DNA of 64,000 nucleotides from an uncultured Myxococcales bacterium (GTDB taxonomy: Bacteria > Myxococcota_A > UBA9042). Numbering within the stretch: the first letter of the stretch is position 1; the number at the start of each line of letters is the position of its first letter. Below, in pieces: positions 26,501-36,871 of the stretch. The position numbers and the translations under genes were made by a program. The notes below the pieces were generated by a model. That model was not told the DNA's origin. It was given only the letters and a program-made list of their open reading frames with translations, and did no database searches. Location: contig CAIYBN010000120.1 in the NCBI GenBank assembly GCA_903924465.1, positions 1 through 64,000 of the forward strand. The letters run 5' to 3'.

Positions 26501-27803
26501 CCTGACGCGCGCTGAAATTCGCCTGCAAGCGCTGGAGGATTTCCCCTTGCGCCACACTCATCCAGGTGTTGGCTTTGAACTCGTCGTCGAACTTCGGCTC
26601 GATGATCGAGGAGACGTACAGCCGTGGTCGCAGCGCCGGATCCAGCTGCAGACAGCCCGACTTGGCATCCTCCGAACCGAAGTCGTCGCACGCATCGTCG
26701 TCCCAGCTCGGTTCCGCCAGCGACTTGGCCAGATATTCGATCGCTTCCTTGCGCAGATTGAGCTGCTTGGCCTTGGGCGACAGCTTGGCCTGATTCTGCA
26801 CTTCGTATTCGATGAGCTTCTGGAACCAGCGCACCGCGTCCGGGTATTTGTACAGCTGGAAGTGCGACCAGCCGAGCTTGTAGAGCGCCAGCATGTAGTT
26901 CGCGTCGTCGTTGTTGCGCAGCGCTGCGTCCGCCGCGTGCTTGTAGGCATCGGCGGCGTTCTCGAACTCATTCTGTTCAAACCACATTTCGCCGACGCGC
27001 AGCCAAGCTTCCGGCACGTAGGCGGATTTCGGGTAGTGCGCTTCGATGGCCGAAAACGTGGCGATCGCTTTGTCGGTTTCGGTCTGTTCCGACTCGCAGA
27101 AGCCCTGCAAATACATGGCGGCATCGCCGTATTTGTAGTTCGGCCAGCGCCGTTCCAGCGTGATGCCTTCCAGCTTGCCCGCCAGACTGTCCATCTTGGC
27201 GCCCTCTGGCAGCCAGTGCAGGTACTTGTAGATGGCGATGGAGCGCGAGAAGTCCTGATCGGGATCCTTGGGCGGATCCAGAATCTTGCCGCGGTTGTAC
27301 AGGTCCAAGTCCCGGTTGAACTGGTCCTGACCGCGACCGTAGCTGGCCTTGGTGTCTTCGTAATACAGCTCGGCCAAGCGAAACAGCGTGTCGGGCGTGT
27401 AGACGTCGTGATCGCGATGGCGGTAGATGAACTCTTCCATCCGCGCGATCGCGTCGCGGCGCAGGTCGTATTGCGCCTTGTCGAGCGCGTCAATCTGGCC
27501 GCGATACGTGTCGTTCAACGCCGACTTGCGGGTGTTGATCTCGCGGCCGATGAATTCCTTCACCGCCGCCTGGTACTCGGTCGCCGCCACCCGGAACTGC
27601 TGGTAGGACGCTTCAAAGCCCTTGCGTTCCTGCTTGATCGCCACTGAGTCCGTGATTTCTTCGCCACGAATCGCATACTTGGGCAACAAGTGAATGGGCT
27701 GTGCCGACGCCGCCAGCGACACGAAGGCCGACGCGATCAGCGCAAAACCGCGCACCGCTGAGCGCAGCCCGTGCAAGCCGCCGATGGGGCGACGGATCGG
27801 CAT
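23541..27803 (-). CDS. Very large exported TPR protein, AgmU/GltD-like
   Basis: This 1420-aa protein has a signal peptide (...FALIASAFVSLAASAQP). Nearly all the rest is TPR-like helical repeats, such as 'DTLFRLAELYYEDTKASYGRGQDQFNRDLDLYNRG' and 'YVPEAWLRVGEMWFEQNEFENAADAYKHA', interrupted by charged and Pro/Ala/Lys-rich linkers near residue 650. Size, export and place before an AglT-like lipoprotein recall AgmU/GltD, a periplasmic gliding protein of Myxococcus; this is inference. The ATG at 27803 overlaps the upstream TGA by one base (TGATG); a GTG at 27806 is also possible. The translational coupling suggests fixed stoichiometry with its neighbours. Confidence 0.75.
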   Translation of the reverse strand: MPIRRPIGGLHGLRSAVRGFALIASAFVSLAASAQPIHLLPKYAIRGEEITDSVAIKQERKGFEASYQQFRVAATEYQAAVKEFIGREINTRKSALNDTYRGQIDALDKAQYDLRRDAIARMEEFIYRHRDHDVYTPDTLFRLAELYYEDTKASYGRGQDQFNRDLDLYNRGKILDPPKDPDQDFSRSIAIYKYLHWLPEGAKMDSLAGKLEGITLERRWPNYKYGDAAMYLQGFCESEQTETDKAIATFSAIEAHYPKSAYVPEAWLRVGEMWFEQNEFENAADAYKHAADAALRNNDDANYMLALYKLGWSHFQLYKYPDAVRWFQKLIEYEVQNQAKLSPKAKQLNLRKEAIEYLAKSLAEPSWDDDACDDFGSEDAKSGCLQLDPALRPRLYVSSIIEPKFDDEFKANTWMSVAQGEILQRLQANFSARQDVRRDLTTGDKPYLFDILQMYGNTLYEQSEDEYYRQAVLVYGYAIDRWPMSREAQAMQRKVIRSIDILAAAADGCREQLKKHQDGSKPLKPDALNAALICLKMSLADQSRQTLERQKYLTMFGKDSAWFEKWGGDKDLAQQVEDTTSKYRGEFAMLMLREAQALKAAGKMDEAMEKYAAAAHEFESILKADPKSAKAYDIAWILADSLYFGGSRCKGMPMDAAPPPPSKPAKGKAAAVAAAPKDDGAPPMWPAPIVPTVKKGCESMRRSLEYYVMVRDWKGPRPLAEDSKPEAPKYVDHREEAGMSAMGAAKLILQARASYPTDDPEHLDALQLADIRPTKASDDAEEEACKKEIEESTTKQKTCHVKPLPMDAMVVEWMQLVDHYMATNTDEAFKDDPDRIPKLALQLAELLYKNRQFDHNDAAATDKLKTEFWSARERLWWILNKFSKTTLAEEAYKDLIESYSIEQDFDKLQDLAQWGEDHAIGDPKSREIIRNVVKEKALGDIAKAGDNALAKADKEVAAVETVADPEQAGKMLAEARATYARAGELYYNLRKQVPVDDTSRQKAALMNSARAYYRGEKWDTCVEVLKEAEDKIRAAVTTDPKEKELNLKRLEEIVQMRADLNSKFFKIREAIADFRLLYDNASKSTDKEAPKKAAKYLTNAAQLAFFNSDWDLANELDKQIIARYEKDSDPEAKKRVVASAWRIQDNFQKRGDVNGQIGALESFIARYAADTQNSSKVFKAYAMIADIYESRGDKKNAEKLYKRILEAFTKGGYELNGKAESTAAAQSQFMLMKPRYDAFMAFKLALNPKLTAAKQMPDVVKQIKGQMDVVLGPEKEFVTPDGKKGTQRGNGMYDEYDKEVTKFNSQNWSYAAYLYRAKMLQFLARTIYTAPQPEGLSEEQQTELDGILEQFGKQIEDRAMKSLEQALKDAEAKGAVNQWVTELRKAINQYKPKEYPLLKDEKRLIMDPSGTLPEPDMELR

Positions 27804-30232
27804 CACTGCTCCACCCCGTCATCCGTGGTCAGGTTATCCAGCACTTCGCCGAGCGTCTTCAGCTTGCCGTTGCGTTCTTCCTGCAACTGCTTGATCGCAT
27901 CGGCCTTTTCCTGCTTGCGCATCCACGCCACGTCCACGCGGCCCAGGTCTGCTTCCAGGACGATCTCGCTCAAGCGATTCTGCGCGGCACGGATGAGACC
28001 GTAGCCGACCTGACGGGCCATGGCGCGCGAATCATCCTCGTACGTCCGCACCGTCACTTGATATTCCGCGATGTTGCGCTTTTCCTGACCGAGCACTTGC
28101 AGCATGCCGGAAATCCGCTCAGTCGCGCGAACGGCAACCGTGTTCATCAGATCGCCCATCGCGACGACCAGCTTGTCGATGTCGTGGCGCACGTTGGTCA
28201 GGCGCAGGACCGCGTCGCCGTAGCGCCCGGTCCGACTCAACGACGCGATGTAGGCATCCTGCTCAAACCGTTGCGCCGCCAACAGGCGAAGGCGAATCAT
28301 GTTCTCGTCGCTGGACACCTTGTCGCCCGCGCCGAAAGCTTGCGACGCGACTTCGAAATTCGTGTTCAGTTCTTCCAGTTCCCGGAAAATTCGCCGGACT
28401 TCGTCGTTCACTTCGTTCAGCCGCGCACGAATCTCGTTCTCCTGGTCCTTGGCCATCACGATGCCGCCGTCGCCATAGAGGCGGTCGTTCAGCATCTTGG
28501 CGACGCCCTGGGCGTTCAATTTCAGCTGTTCGAGCAGCAGGCGATTCTCGCTCAAATCCCCGGAAAGACGTTGAAAATCATTGGACACGCGCGTCTGACG
28601 CTGAATGTAGTCGCCTTTGGTCGGCGGCACTTTGCCAAACGCTTCCTGCCACTTCTTGCGCTGCTCCTGGAGCGCATCGGCCTTGGTCTTCTCTTCGTCG
28701 TTCATGTCGCCGTACGCCAGAACACGCAGCATTTCCACAGCGCGGCGGCCGACATCGACGGCGCGATTCTGGTCCTCGGCGACGCGCATCCACGCGTCCT
28801 TCAACTCCGGGAACATGTCCAGACGGCTCGACTCGCGCAGCGCCGCGTCGATCGTTTTGGCGAGCTTCTCGGACTCCTTGACGTCCGCACGCTCCGCGGC
28901 CATGTCGTCAAACAGCGACACAACACGCTGCATGTCCTCGTCTTTTTCGATGTACTTGGCCACGCGCTCAGAAACCGGCCGTGCCACCGTGTATTCTTCC
29001 GAAGCCCGGTTCAGCAGCCAATTGAAGAAGTTCTCCAAGTTCTTGTCGTCGCGGGCGAACTGGTTCAGCTCCTGGGTAATCGCGCCGAAGCGTTCCACGA
29101 CGTCCTGATACGCGGCATCGGCCTGATCGTACTGCTTGTCGATCATGTTGATCCGGCCGCGCAACACCGCCGCCTGAACAGCCACGCCGTCGTCGCTCAC
29201 GGTCAACAACAGAATATCCAGTGCTTCAAGGGCTTTGCGAGTCTCTGCGGCCGCCGCGACGCGATCTTCCTTGACCCGCGCCGCCGCCACGTGCGCCGCC
29301 GCGGACTCGTACAGCGCTTCTTCATACAGCACGGAATTGCGGTCGACGGCCTTGTAGTAGCGGGTCGACTCCTCAAAGCGCTTGCCCTGCAACAGCAATC
29401 GGCCCAACGCGACATTGGCGTAGTCGAGCACCGTCTGGTCCGGCCGGCGCGATTCGTCCGTCGCCGAAGCGGCGCTCGCAACTTCGACGAAATTGGCGAT
29501 CGCTTCGTCCAGCCGCTTGTTGGCGACGTTGATCGCGCCGAGGTAGAACTTCGCAGCGGCCCAGCGCTTGTCATCCGGCGCCACGGCGCGCAGGAACGAC
29601 TGGGCGCGCGTGTAGGCTTTGGCGGAAAAGAATGCGCGGCCGAACTGGTAGGACAACTCCGACTTCCGCTTGTCCTGTGGCAGGGCGTCCAGCCGCCTGG
29701 CGTACATTTCCACGTCGTCAATGCGGTGCAAACGCACGGCAATATCGGCGAGTTGCTGCAATGCCTGCTGGAAGTAGGGCGAATTGGGCGACCGCGCGAT
29801 CGCGTCCAGATACCGGCGCGCGCCCATGTAATTGCGCGTACGGAACATGCAATCGCCCAGCATGAACAGGCCCTGACCATAGTCACGGCTCTTCTGGAAG
29901 TCGGGATTGGTCACGAGGTCCGTCAGGAGCACGGACGAAACGCCCAGATTGCCGCGGTCGTAGGCGATTTGCGCATCGACGAAACGCTTGTCCAGCGGAA
30001 AGCGCCGCTCGCGCAGCACAGCCGCTTTGAGCGTGTCGTCGATGTTGCCCACGTCGGTCTTGAGATTGTTCGCGTCGTTCTCAATCCCGCGCGCCAAGTC
30101 CGGTTGGTCGCTGGCCTCATCCGCAAAAGCTGAAGGCACCGCGCCACACGTGAGGGCCGCCAGCACGAGCGCCAACGCGCGCTGCGTGGCGCGACTCGTC
30201 AGGCTCATCAGTGGGGACATGCGGTCGGTCAA
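27803..30232 (-). CDS. Exported TPR/coiled-coil protein of the gliding-like operon
   Basis: This 809-aa protein has a signal peptide ending 'PSAFADEASD'. Residues about 60-420 form TPR-like repeats ('AQIAYDRGNLGVSSVLLTDLVTNPDF', 'GQGLFMLGDCMFRTRNYMGARRYLDA'). The rest is charged helix, probably coiled coil (for example 'LNEVNDEVRRIFRELEELNTNFEVA'). The ORF-track start is a TTG at 30232 with GAGG about eight bases upstream; ATG codons at 30220 and 30208 are alternatives that keep the signal peptide. It is coupled to the 1420-aa gene. A GltC-like or AgmU-like role is only an analogy; I do not recognise a defined family. Confidence 0.75.
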   Translation of the reverse strand: MTDRMSPLMSLTSRATQRALALVLAALTCGAVPSAFADEASDQPDLARGIENDANNLKTDVGNIDDTLKAAVLRERRFPLDKRFVDAQIAYDRGNLGVSSVLLTDLVTNPDFQKSRDYGQGLFMLGDCMFRTRNYMGARRYLDAIARSPNSPYFQQALQQLADIAVRLHRIDDVEMYARRLDALPQDKRKSELSYQFGRAFFSAKAYTRAQSFLRAVAPDDKRWAAAKFYLGAINVANKRLDEAIANFVEVASAASATDESRRPDQTVLDYANVALGRLLLQGKRFEESTRYYKAVDRNSVLYEEALYESAAAHVAAARVKEDRVAAAAETRKALEALDILLLTVSDDGVAVQAAVLRGRINMIDKQYDQADAAYQDVVERFGAITQELNQFARDDKNLENFFNWLLNRASEEYTVARPVSERVAKYIEKDEDMQRVVSLFDDMAAERADVKESEKLAKTIDAALRESSRLDMFPELKDAWMRVAEDQNRAVDVGRRAVEMLRVLAYGDMNDEEKTKADALQEQRKKWQEAFGKVPPTKGDYIQRQTRVSNDFQRLSGDLSENRLLLEQLKLNAQGVAKMLNDRLYGDGGIVMAKDQENEIRARLNEVNDEVRRIFRELEELNTNFEVASQAFGAGDKVSSDENMIRLRLLAAQRFEQDAYIASLSRTGRYGDAVLRLTNVRHDIDKLVVAMGDLMNTVAVRATERISGMLQVLGQEKRNIAEYQVTVRTYEDDSRAMARQVGYGLIRAAQNRLSEIVLEADLGRVDVAWMRKQEKADAIKQLQEERNGKLKTLGEVLDNLTTDDGVEQ

Positions 30233-30303
30233 AGGGTTCGCCTCGCGGGGGGGGTGCAGGACGTCGGGTTCTGCAGGACATGCAATCGCTGCAGACGGCT
30301 GGG

Positions 30304-31203
30304 TTATTTGCCCGGAGCGGTGTCGCCTTCCACCGGCTTGGCCGTCTTGTTCTGGATGAGCTTGACGTCGTATTTGATCGACGGCTTGTCCTCCAAGTCC
30401 GTGCCGATGCCGCCACGTTCGTAGCCAATCACGGAGACTTCCGTCACACGGCCTTTTTGGGCGTAGAACGTGTACACGGACTTCAGCTTGAAGACGTAAC
30501 CTTCCAAGTAGCTGAACACGTCCGAGTTGCCGCGGTAGACCATTTCGACCGTCAACGAGTGGTTGCCCGCCGTCGCCGTGCCGTTGAAGATCTCGAACTC
30601 CTTGCGCTGGTTCAGCAGACCGTTCGCGTTGTCCTGATAGTAGATCTTCTTGCCATCCAAGTAGTACAGCACGGACTGAAGTTCAAAGAAGCTGCCCATC
30701 TCGTTCTTGTGGATGAGCACGGCGCGCGATTCAGCAATCACGTTGTCCAGAATTTGTTCCTTGAGCAGGAGCAACTTCGCCTTGGTATTGAAGATTTTTT
30801 CCTTGACGGCAATCACCCGCTCTTCAATGCCGCGCAGCTTGGCATCGTATTGCGCGTCACCAGCGGCCGGAACAACTTCGGCCGCGGCGGGGGGCGCAGC
30901 GGTGGTCGTGGCGGGTGCGGCCGCGGGCGTTGTCGGAGCGGCCGCAGGTGCCGCCACTGCCGTTGGCGGAGCCGCCACCGTAGGCGGAGCAGCCACCGTG
31001 GGCGGAGCAGCGGGCGCCGTATCCACTGCGGGTGCGGCCGTCGCCGGAGCATCCGCGGATGCGGCGTCGGCGGATGGGTCCGTTGGCGCGTTCTGGGCCA
31101 GCGCCGAAACAGCCTGCGTGCCCAGCAAAAACAGCAGCGCCGCCGTCGCGGTCAGGCGATACCTCGGGTCCAGTCGGCGTCTCACTAGCAGATCGTGCAC
31201 CAT
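30304..31203 (-). CDS. Exported Ala/Pro-rich protein with conserved C-terminal domain, first gene of the TPR operon
   Basis: This 299-aa protein has a signal peptide, a low-complexity Ala/Pro/Thr linker (about residues 35-120), then a conserved-looking domain of about 170 residues: 'LRGIEERVIAVKEKIFNTKAKLLLLKEQIL...SRAVLIHKNEMGSFFELQSVLYYLDG' and 'NHSLTVEMVYRGNSDVFSYLEGYVFKLKSVYTF'. I recall similar myxobacterial proteins mislabelled 'dihydrolipoamide acetyltransferase' because of the Ala/Pro linker; there is no acyltransferase motif here. The ATG at 31203 has GAGG five bases upstream and is preferred to the ORF-track start. It heads the operon about 200 bases behind a good promoter. Its function is unknown, probably periplasmic. 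Confidence 0.7.
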   Translation of the reverse strand: MVHDLLVRRRLDPRYRLTATAALLFLLGTQAVSALAQNAPTDPSADAASADAPATAAPAVDTAPAAPPTVAAPPTVAAPPTAVAAPAAAPTTPAAAPATTTAAPPAAAEVVPAAGDAQYDAKLRGIEERVIAVKEKIFNTKAKLLLLKEQILDNVIAESRAVLIHKNEMGSFFELQSVLYYLDGKKIYYQDNANGLLNQRKEFEIFNGTATAGNHSLTVEMVYRGNSDVFSYLEGYVFKLKSVYTFYAQKGRVTEVSVIGYERGGIGTDLEDKPSIKYDVKLIQNKTAKPVEGDTAPGK

Positions 31204-31412
31204 GGTGCCTCGCAACGTCCGTCTCGATGCAGTTTGTCGACAGCGCCCAGACGGGCTCCATCGTCCTGCATGGTCCTTTGCGAATCGCCCATGGGTGCGC
31301 GTTCGCCAGCGTCGTGTGGCCCGGCGCAAGGCCTGAACCACATGGAAAATCCCGCGAGTGGAATCGCGCCGACGCATGCCGAGCGCGATCGCATTCGCGG
31401 ACAATCGACTGG

Positions 31413-31441
31413 AGTATAGGCCGGCAAAACGGGAGGGTCAA
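31413..31441 (-). promoter_or_regulatory. Sigma70-type promoter of the TPR operon
   Basis: On the minus strand TTGACC (31441-31436) and TATACT (31418-31413) are separated by exactly 17 bases, a near-consensus housekeeping promoter. Transcription would begin near 31406 and run into the gene at 31203, giving a leader of about 200 bases with no gene in it. An inverted repeat GGAGG-N7-CCTCC overlaps the -35 (31432-31448). The intergenic stretch 31204-31519 holds nothing else I recognise. Confidence 0.75.
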
Positions 31442-31519
31442 ATCCTCCTTGGGTCCGTTCCGATGCCGAGAACCGGGTCAGTAGACACAGGTTGACGCTG
31501 TCTTGGATCTTGTGCGTGG

Positions 31520-32548
31520 TCAAACGTCCAGTGGATTCCACTTGGGCTGCACCACCGGCGTCTCCGGGGAAAACTGGAGCGCCAAGGCCGTCAGGAGTCG
31601 TTCGACGCCGGTGCCGTCGACCGACGACAGCGGCAGAACCGGCTGGCCGATCAGCTGCGCCACTTCGTCCGCGCGCGCCTGCGCGTCTGGACCCAGCGCA
31701 TCGGCCTTGGACAGCACGACCAAACTCGGACGCTCCAGCAGCGACGGATCGTGCTCGTGCAGCTCCCGTTGCAGCACCATCCACTGGTAGTCCGGCGCGT
31801 CGCGGTCGACCGGCGAGAGGACGTAGACCAGAATCCGACAGCGCTCGATGTGGCGCAAGAACCGCAGGCCCAGCCCGGCCCCTTCTGCCGCGCCGGGCAC
31901 CAGTCCTGGAATGTCGGCGACCGTAAAGACGCGGTCGTGATGGCGGACCACGCCCAGATTGGGCACCAGCGTGGTGAACGGATAGTCCGCGACCACCGCC
32001 CGCGACGCGGAGACTTGCCGGATGAGGCTGGACTTCCCGGCGTTCGGGTAACCGACGAGCGCAACGTCCGCCAGCAGTTTCAATTCCAGGCGCAGCGACT
32101 TGCGCTTGCCATCCTGCCCGGGATTCGCGTGGTCCGGCGTCTGGCGCGTAGCGGTCGCGAAGTGGACGTTGCCCCAGCCGCCATTGCCGCCGGTCAGCAG
32201 CACGACGCGCTCGTCGGGCAAGGTCAAATCCGCGAGCAGCACGCCGGTGTCGTCGTCAAACACCTGCGTACCTGGCGGCAGGTAGAGCACCAAATCTGCG
32301 CCGTCGCGGCCCGTCTTGCGCGCCGTCATGCCGTCCTGGCCGTCTTCCGCCGTGTACAAGCGCTTGTGGTGGTAGTCGTGCAGCGTCCGCGAGCGATTAT
32401 CGGCCACGAGCACCACGTCGCCGCCCTTGCCCCCGTCCCCGCCGTCCGGCCCACCGCGCGGAATGTACTTCTCGCGCCGAAAGCTCTTGGAGCCGTGACC
32501 GCCGTTGCCCGACTGTACCGCGACGATCGCCTGATCGATGAACTGCAT
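31520..32548 (-). CDS. obgE: GTPase ObgE/CgtA
   Basis: This 342-aa protein is a normal-length Obg GTPase, which binds the 50S subunit and takes part in ribosome assembly and stress control. It has the Gly-rich Obg fold ('GNGGHGSKSFRREKYIPRGGPDGGDGGKGGDVVL', 'GGNGGWGNVHFATATRQTPDHANPGQDG') and then a G domain with 'GYPNAGKSSLI' (G1), the threonine switch in 'DYPFTTLVPNLGVV', 'DIPGL' (G3) and 'LSKADAL' (G4). There is no extra C-terminal domain. The start is the ATG at 32548 (MQFIDQ). The ORF-track extension to 32971 adds Arg-rich residues unlike any Obg. rplU and rpmA, common neighbours, are not here. Confidence 0.95.
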   Translation of the reverse strand: MQFIDQAIVAVQSGNGGHGSKSFRREKYIPRGGPDGGDGGKGGDVVLVADNRSRTLHDYHHKRLYTAEDGQDGMTARKTGRDGADLVLYLPPGTQVFDDDTGVLLADLTLPDERVVLLTGGNGGWGNVHFATATRQTPDHANPGQDGKRKSLRLELKLLADVALVGYPNAGKSSLIRQVSASRAVVADYPFTTLVPNLGVVRHHDRVFTVADIPGLVPGAAEGAGLGLRFLRHIERCRILVYVLSPVDRDAPDYQWMVLQRELHEHDPSLLERPSLVVLSKADALGPDAQARADEVAQLIGQPVLPLSSVDGTGVERLLTALALQFSPETPVVQPKWNPLDV

Positions 32549-32962
32549 GACGTTTTGACCACCCTGCCGCGCGCTTGCCGCACGGTCTCGCGGCAGGCTT
32601 GTACCGCGCCGACGGTCCGCGAAGCAACGAGAACCGCGTGCGGCGGCTCGAATCTCACAAAATGACTTGCGATTAGCTTGTAGAATCGAAGTGTTGAGTG
32701 AGCGACGCACTGATCTGAGGCACGCCGTGATCACGGCATCCACGCCCGCACGATCGACCGCACCGCACCGCGATGTGGCAGTTTGGCAACAACGCCGTGA
32801 CAGGCAAATCCAGATCCGGATCCAAGGGTTGCGCACCGGCATGCGCCGTTTGTCCACAGCCGGGCGCCGTCCGGCGTTGAAGAGTTCACATTGCATGAGG
32901 GTCGATCTGCGCCAAGCGCTGATTTTGACGTCAAAAGCGCGATCGGCGAGGCAAATCGCGCA
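32549..32962. other. Intergenic region between obgE and the nrdJ control region
   Basis: About 410 bases separate obgE (minus) from the NrdR boxes (plus). The minus-strand frame stays open here, but the translation is Arg/Cys-rich and looks non-coding. I see no RNA gene. It presumably contains the obgE promoter; no convincing -35/-10 pair was found. Confidence 0.5.
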
Positions 32963-33009
32963 CCACAACATGTAGTGGTCATGTATTTTTTTGACACAAC
33001 CTGTAGTGG
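32963..33009 (+). promoter_or_regulatory. Tandem NrdR boxes overlapping the nrdJ promoter
   Basis: Two near-identical palindromic 16-mers, CCACAACATGTAGTGG (32963-32978) and ACACAACCTGTAGTGG (32994-33009), match the NrdR-box form acaCwAtATaTwGtgt. Their starts are 31 bases apart, three helical turns, as in known NrdR-controlled promoters. A consensus -35 TTGACA (32991-32996) overlaps the second box, so NrdR binding would block RNA polymerase. The downstream gene is a ribonucleotide reductase, which fits. The -10 is weak. Confidence 0.8.
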
Positions 33010-33024
33010 TGCGACGCTGAGCCT

Positions 33025-33346
33025 CGGGTTGACCGCAAGGGGCGCTCAGGCTAGTTTCAGGGTCAGGAACGGCAGCGAACGATGAGTGCCAGCAGGCTTG
33101 CCTGCGAAGCTACGCTTGTCGCCGCGACCGGCACTGCCAGACAAGCCTCTCTCCGCCACAGCGGTCACGGTTGGGCCCGACGCACAGCGCGTCGGGTCCC
33201 GTTGCGACCGGATGGACCGGTTTGCATTCGCCGCGGTGGGACGCGGCAGATGATTGCGCTCGGGTAGTAACGGCACGGACGGTTGGCCTGCCCAGTCGTC
33301 GCCGAAACGGACCTCAGGTCGGATGACCGGCGCGAAGGGGGGCGAG
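33025..33346 (+). other. Long structured 5' leader of nrdJ
   Basis: About 320 bases lie between the expected transcription start and the first good nrdJ start. They hold strong foldable elements: GCAGGC-TT-GCCTGC (33092-33105); a competing pair AGGCTTG (33094-33100) with CAAGCCT (33142-33148); a hairpin CCCGACGC-acagc-GCGTCGGG (33176-33196); and a direct repeat GCGACCGG at 33124 and 33204. No T-run follows the hairpins. Alternative pairings are what a cis-regulatory leader would show, but I found no canonical B12 box. Confidence 0.4.
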
Positions 33347-36553
<3,207 letters not shown>

Positions 36554-36577
36554 GACGACCCGGAAAGGGCGTGAATC

Positions 36578-36615
36578 GGGCAGGGGCGATCTTCGGGTCG
36601 CCCCTGCTGCTTTTT
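36578..36615 (+). terminator. Rho-independent terminator of nrdJ
   Basis: The perfect 10-bp stem GCAGGGGCGA / TCGCCCCTGC (36580-36589 and 36598-36607) with an 8-base loop is followed by TGCTTTTT. It lies 26 bases after the nrdJ stop. Confidence 0.88.
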
Positions 36616-36871
36616 GCCCACGACGTCACCGCGTGTCACGCACCCATCACCCCAAATCCACCAGTGAATTTGCCTGGGCCGCCGATTCTGGATGCAGCCA
36701 GGAGAAAATGGCGCGAAGGCGACCTTCACGGTCGTCGAGCGTCATTTGCGACGCGGCGACGCCGAAATGCGCCAGAAGCGGTGGATCCAGGTCACCGACC
36801 GCTTGGCAGGCGCGGCCGTTGACGCGACACTCGCGCCGTCCCGATGGGACACCAAGGACGTCACTTCCATC
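36616..36871. other. Intergenic region between nrdJ terminator and malic enzyme
   Basis: About 255 bases with no recognised gene or RNA. The malic-enzyme frame is open back to 36692, but the extra residues do not resemble the family N-terminus. The region should hold the malic-enzyme promoter; I could not pick a clear one. Confidence 0.5.

Noticed and set aside
30304-31203. Dihydrolipoamide acetyltransferase
   Set aside because: Only the Ala/Pro linker resembles that enzyme; no lipoyl domain or catalytic HxxxD motif is present.
32549-32971. N-terminal extension of ObgE
   Set aside because: Arg/Cys-rich translation, no family match, and the normal Obg start MQFIDQ is present at 32548.
32963-33009. 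Direct repeats as an attachment site or insertion target duplication
   Set aside because: Each copy is itself palindromic and fits the NrdR-box form before a ribonucleotide reductase gene, with helical spacing.
33025-33346. Classic cobalamin riboswitch
   Set aside because: I could not find the conserved B12-box or the usual core order, so only a generic structured leader is reported.
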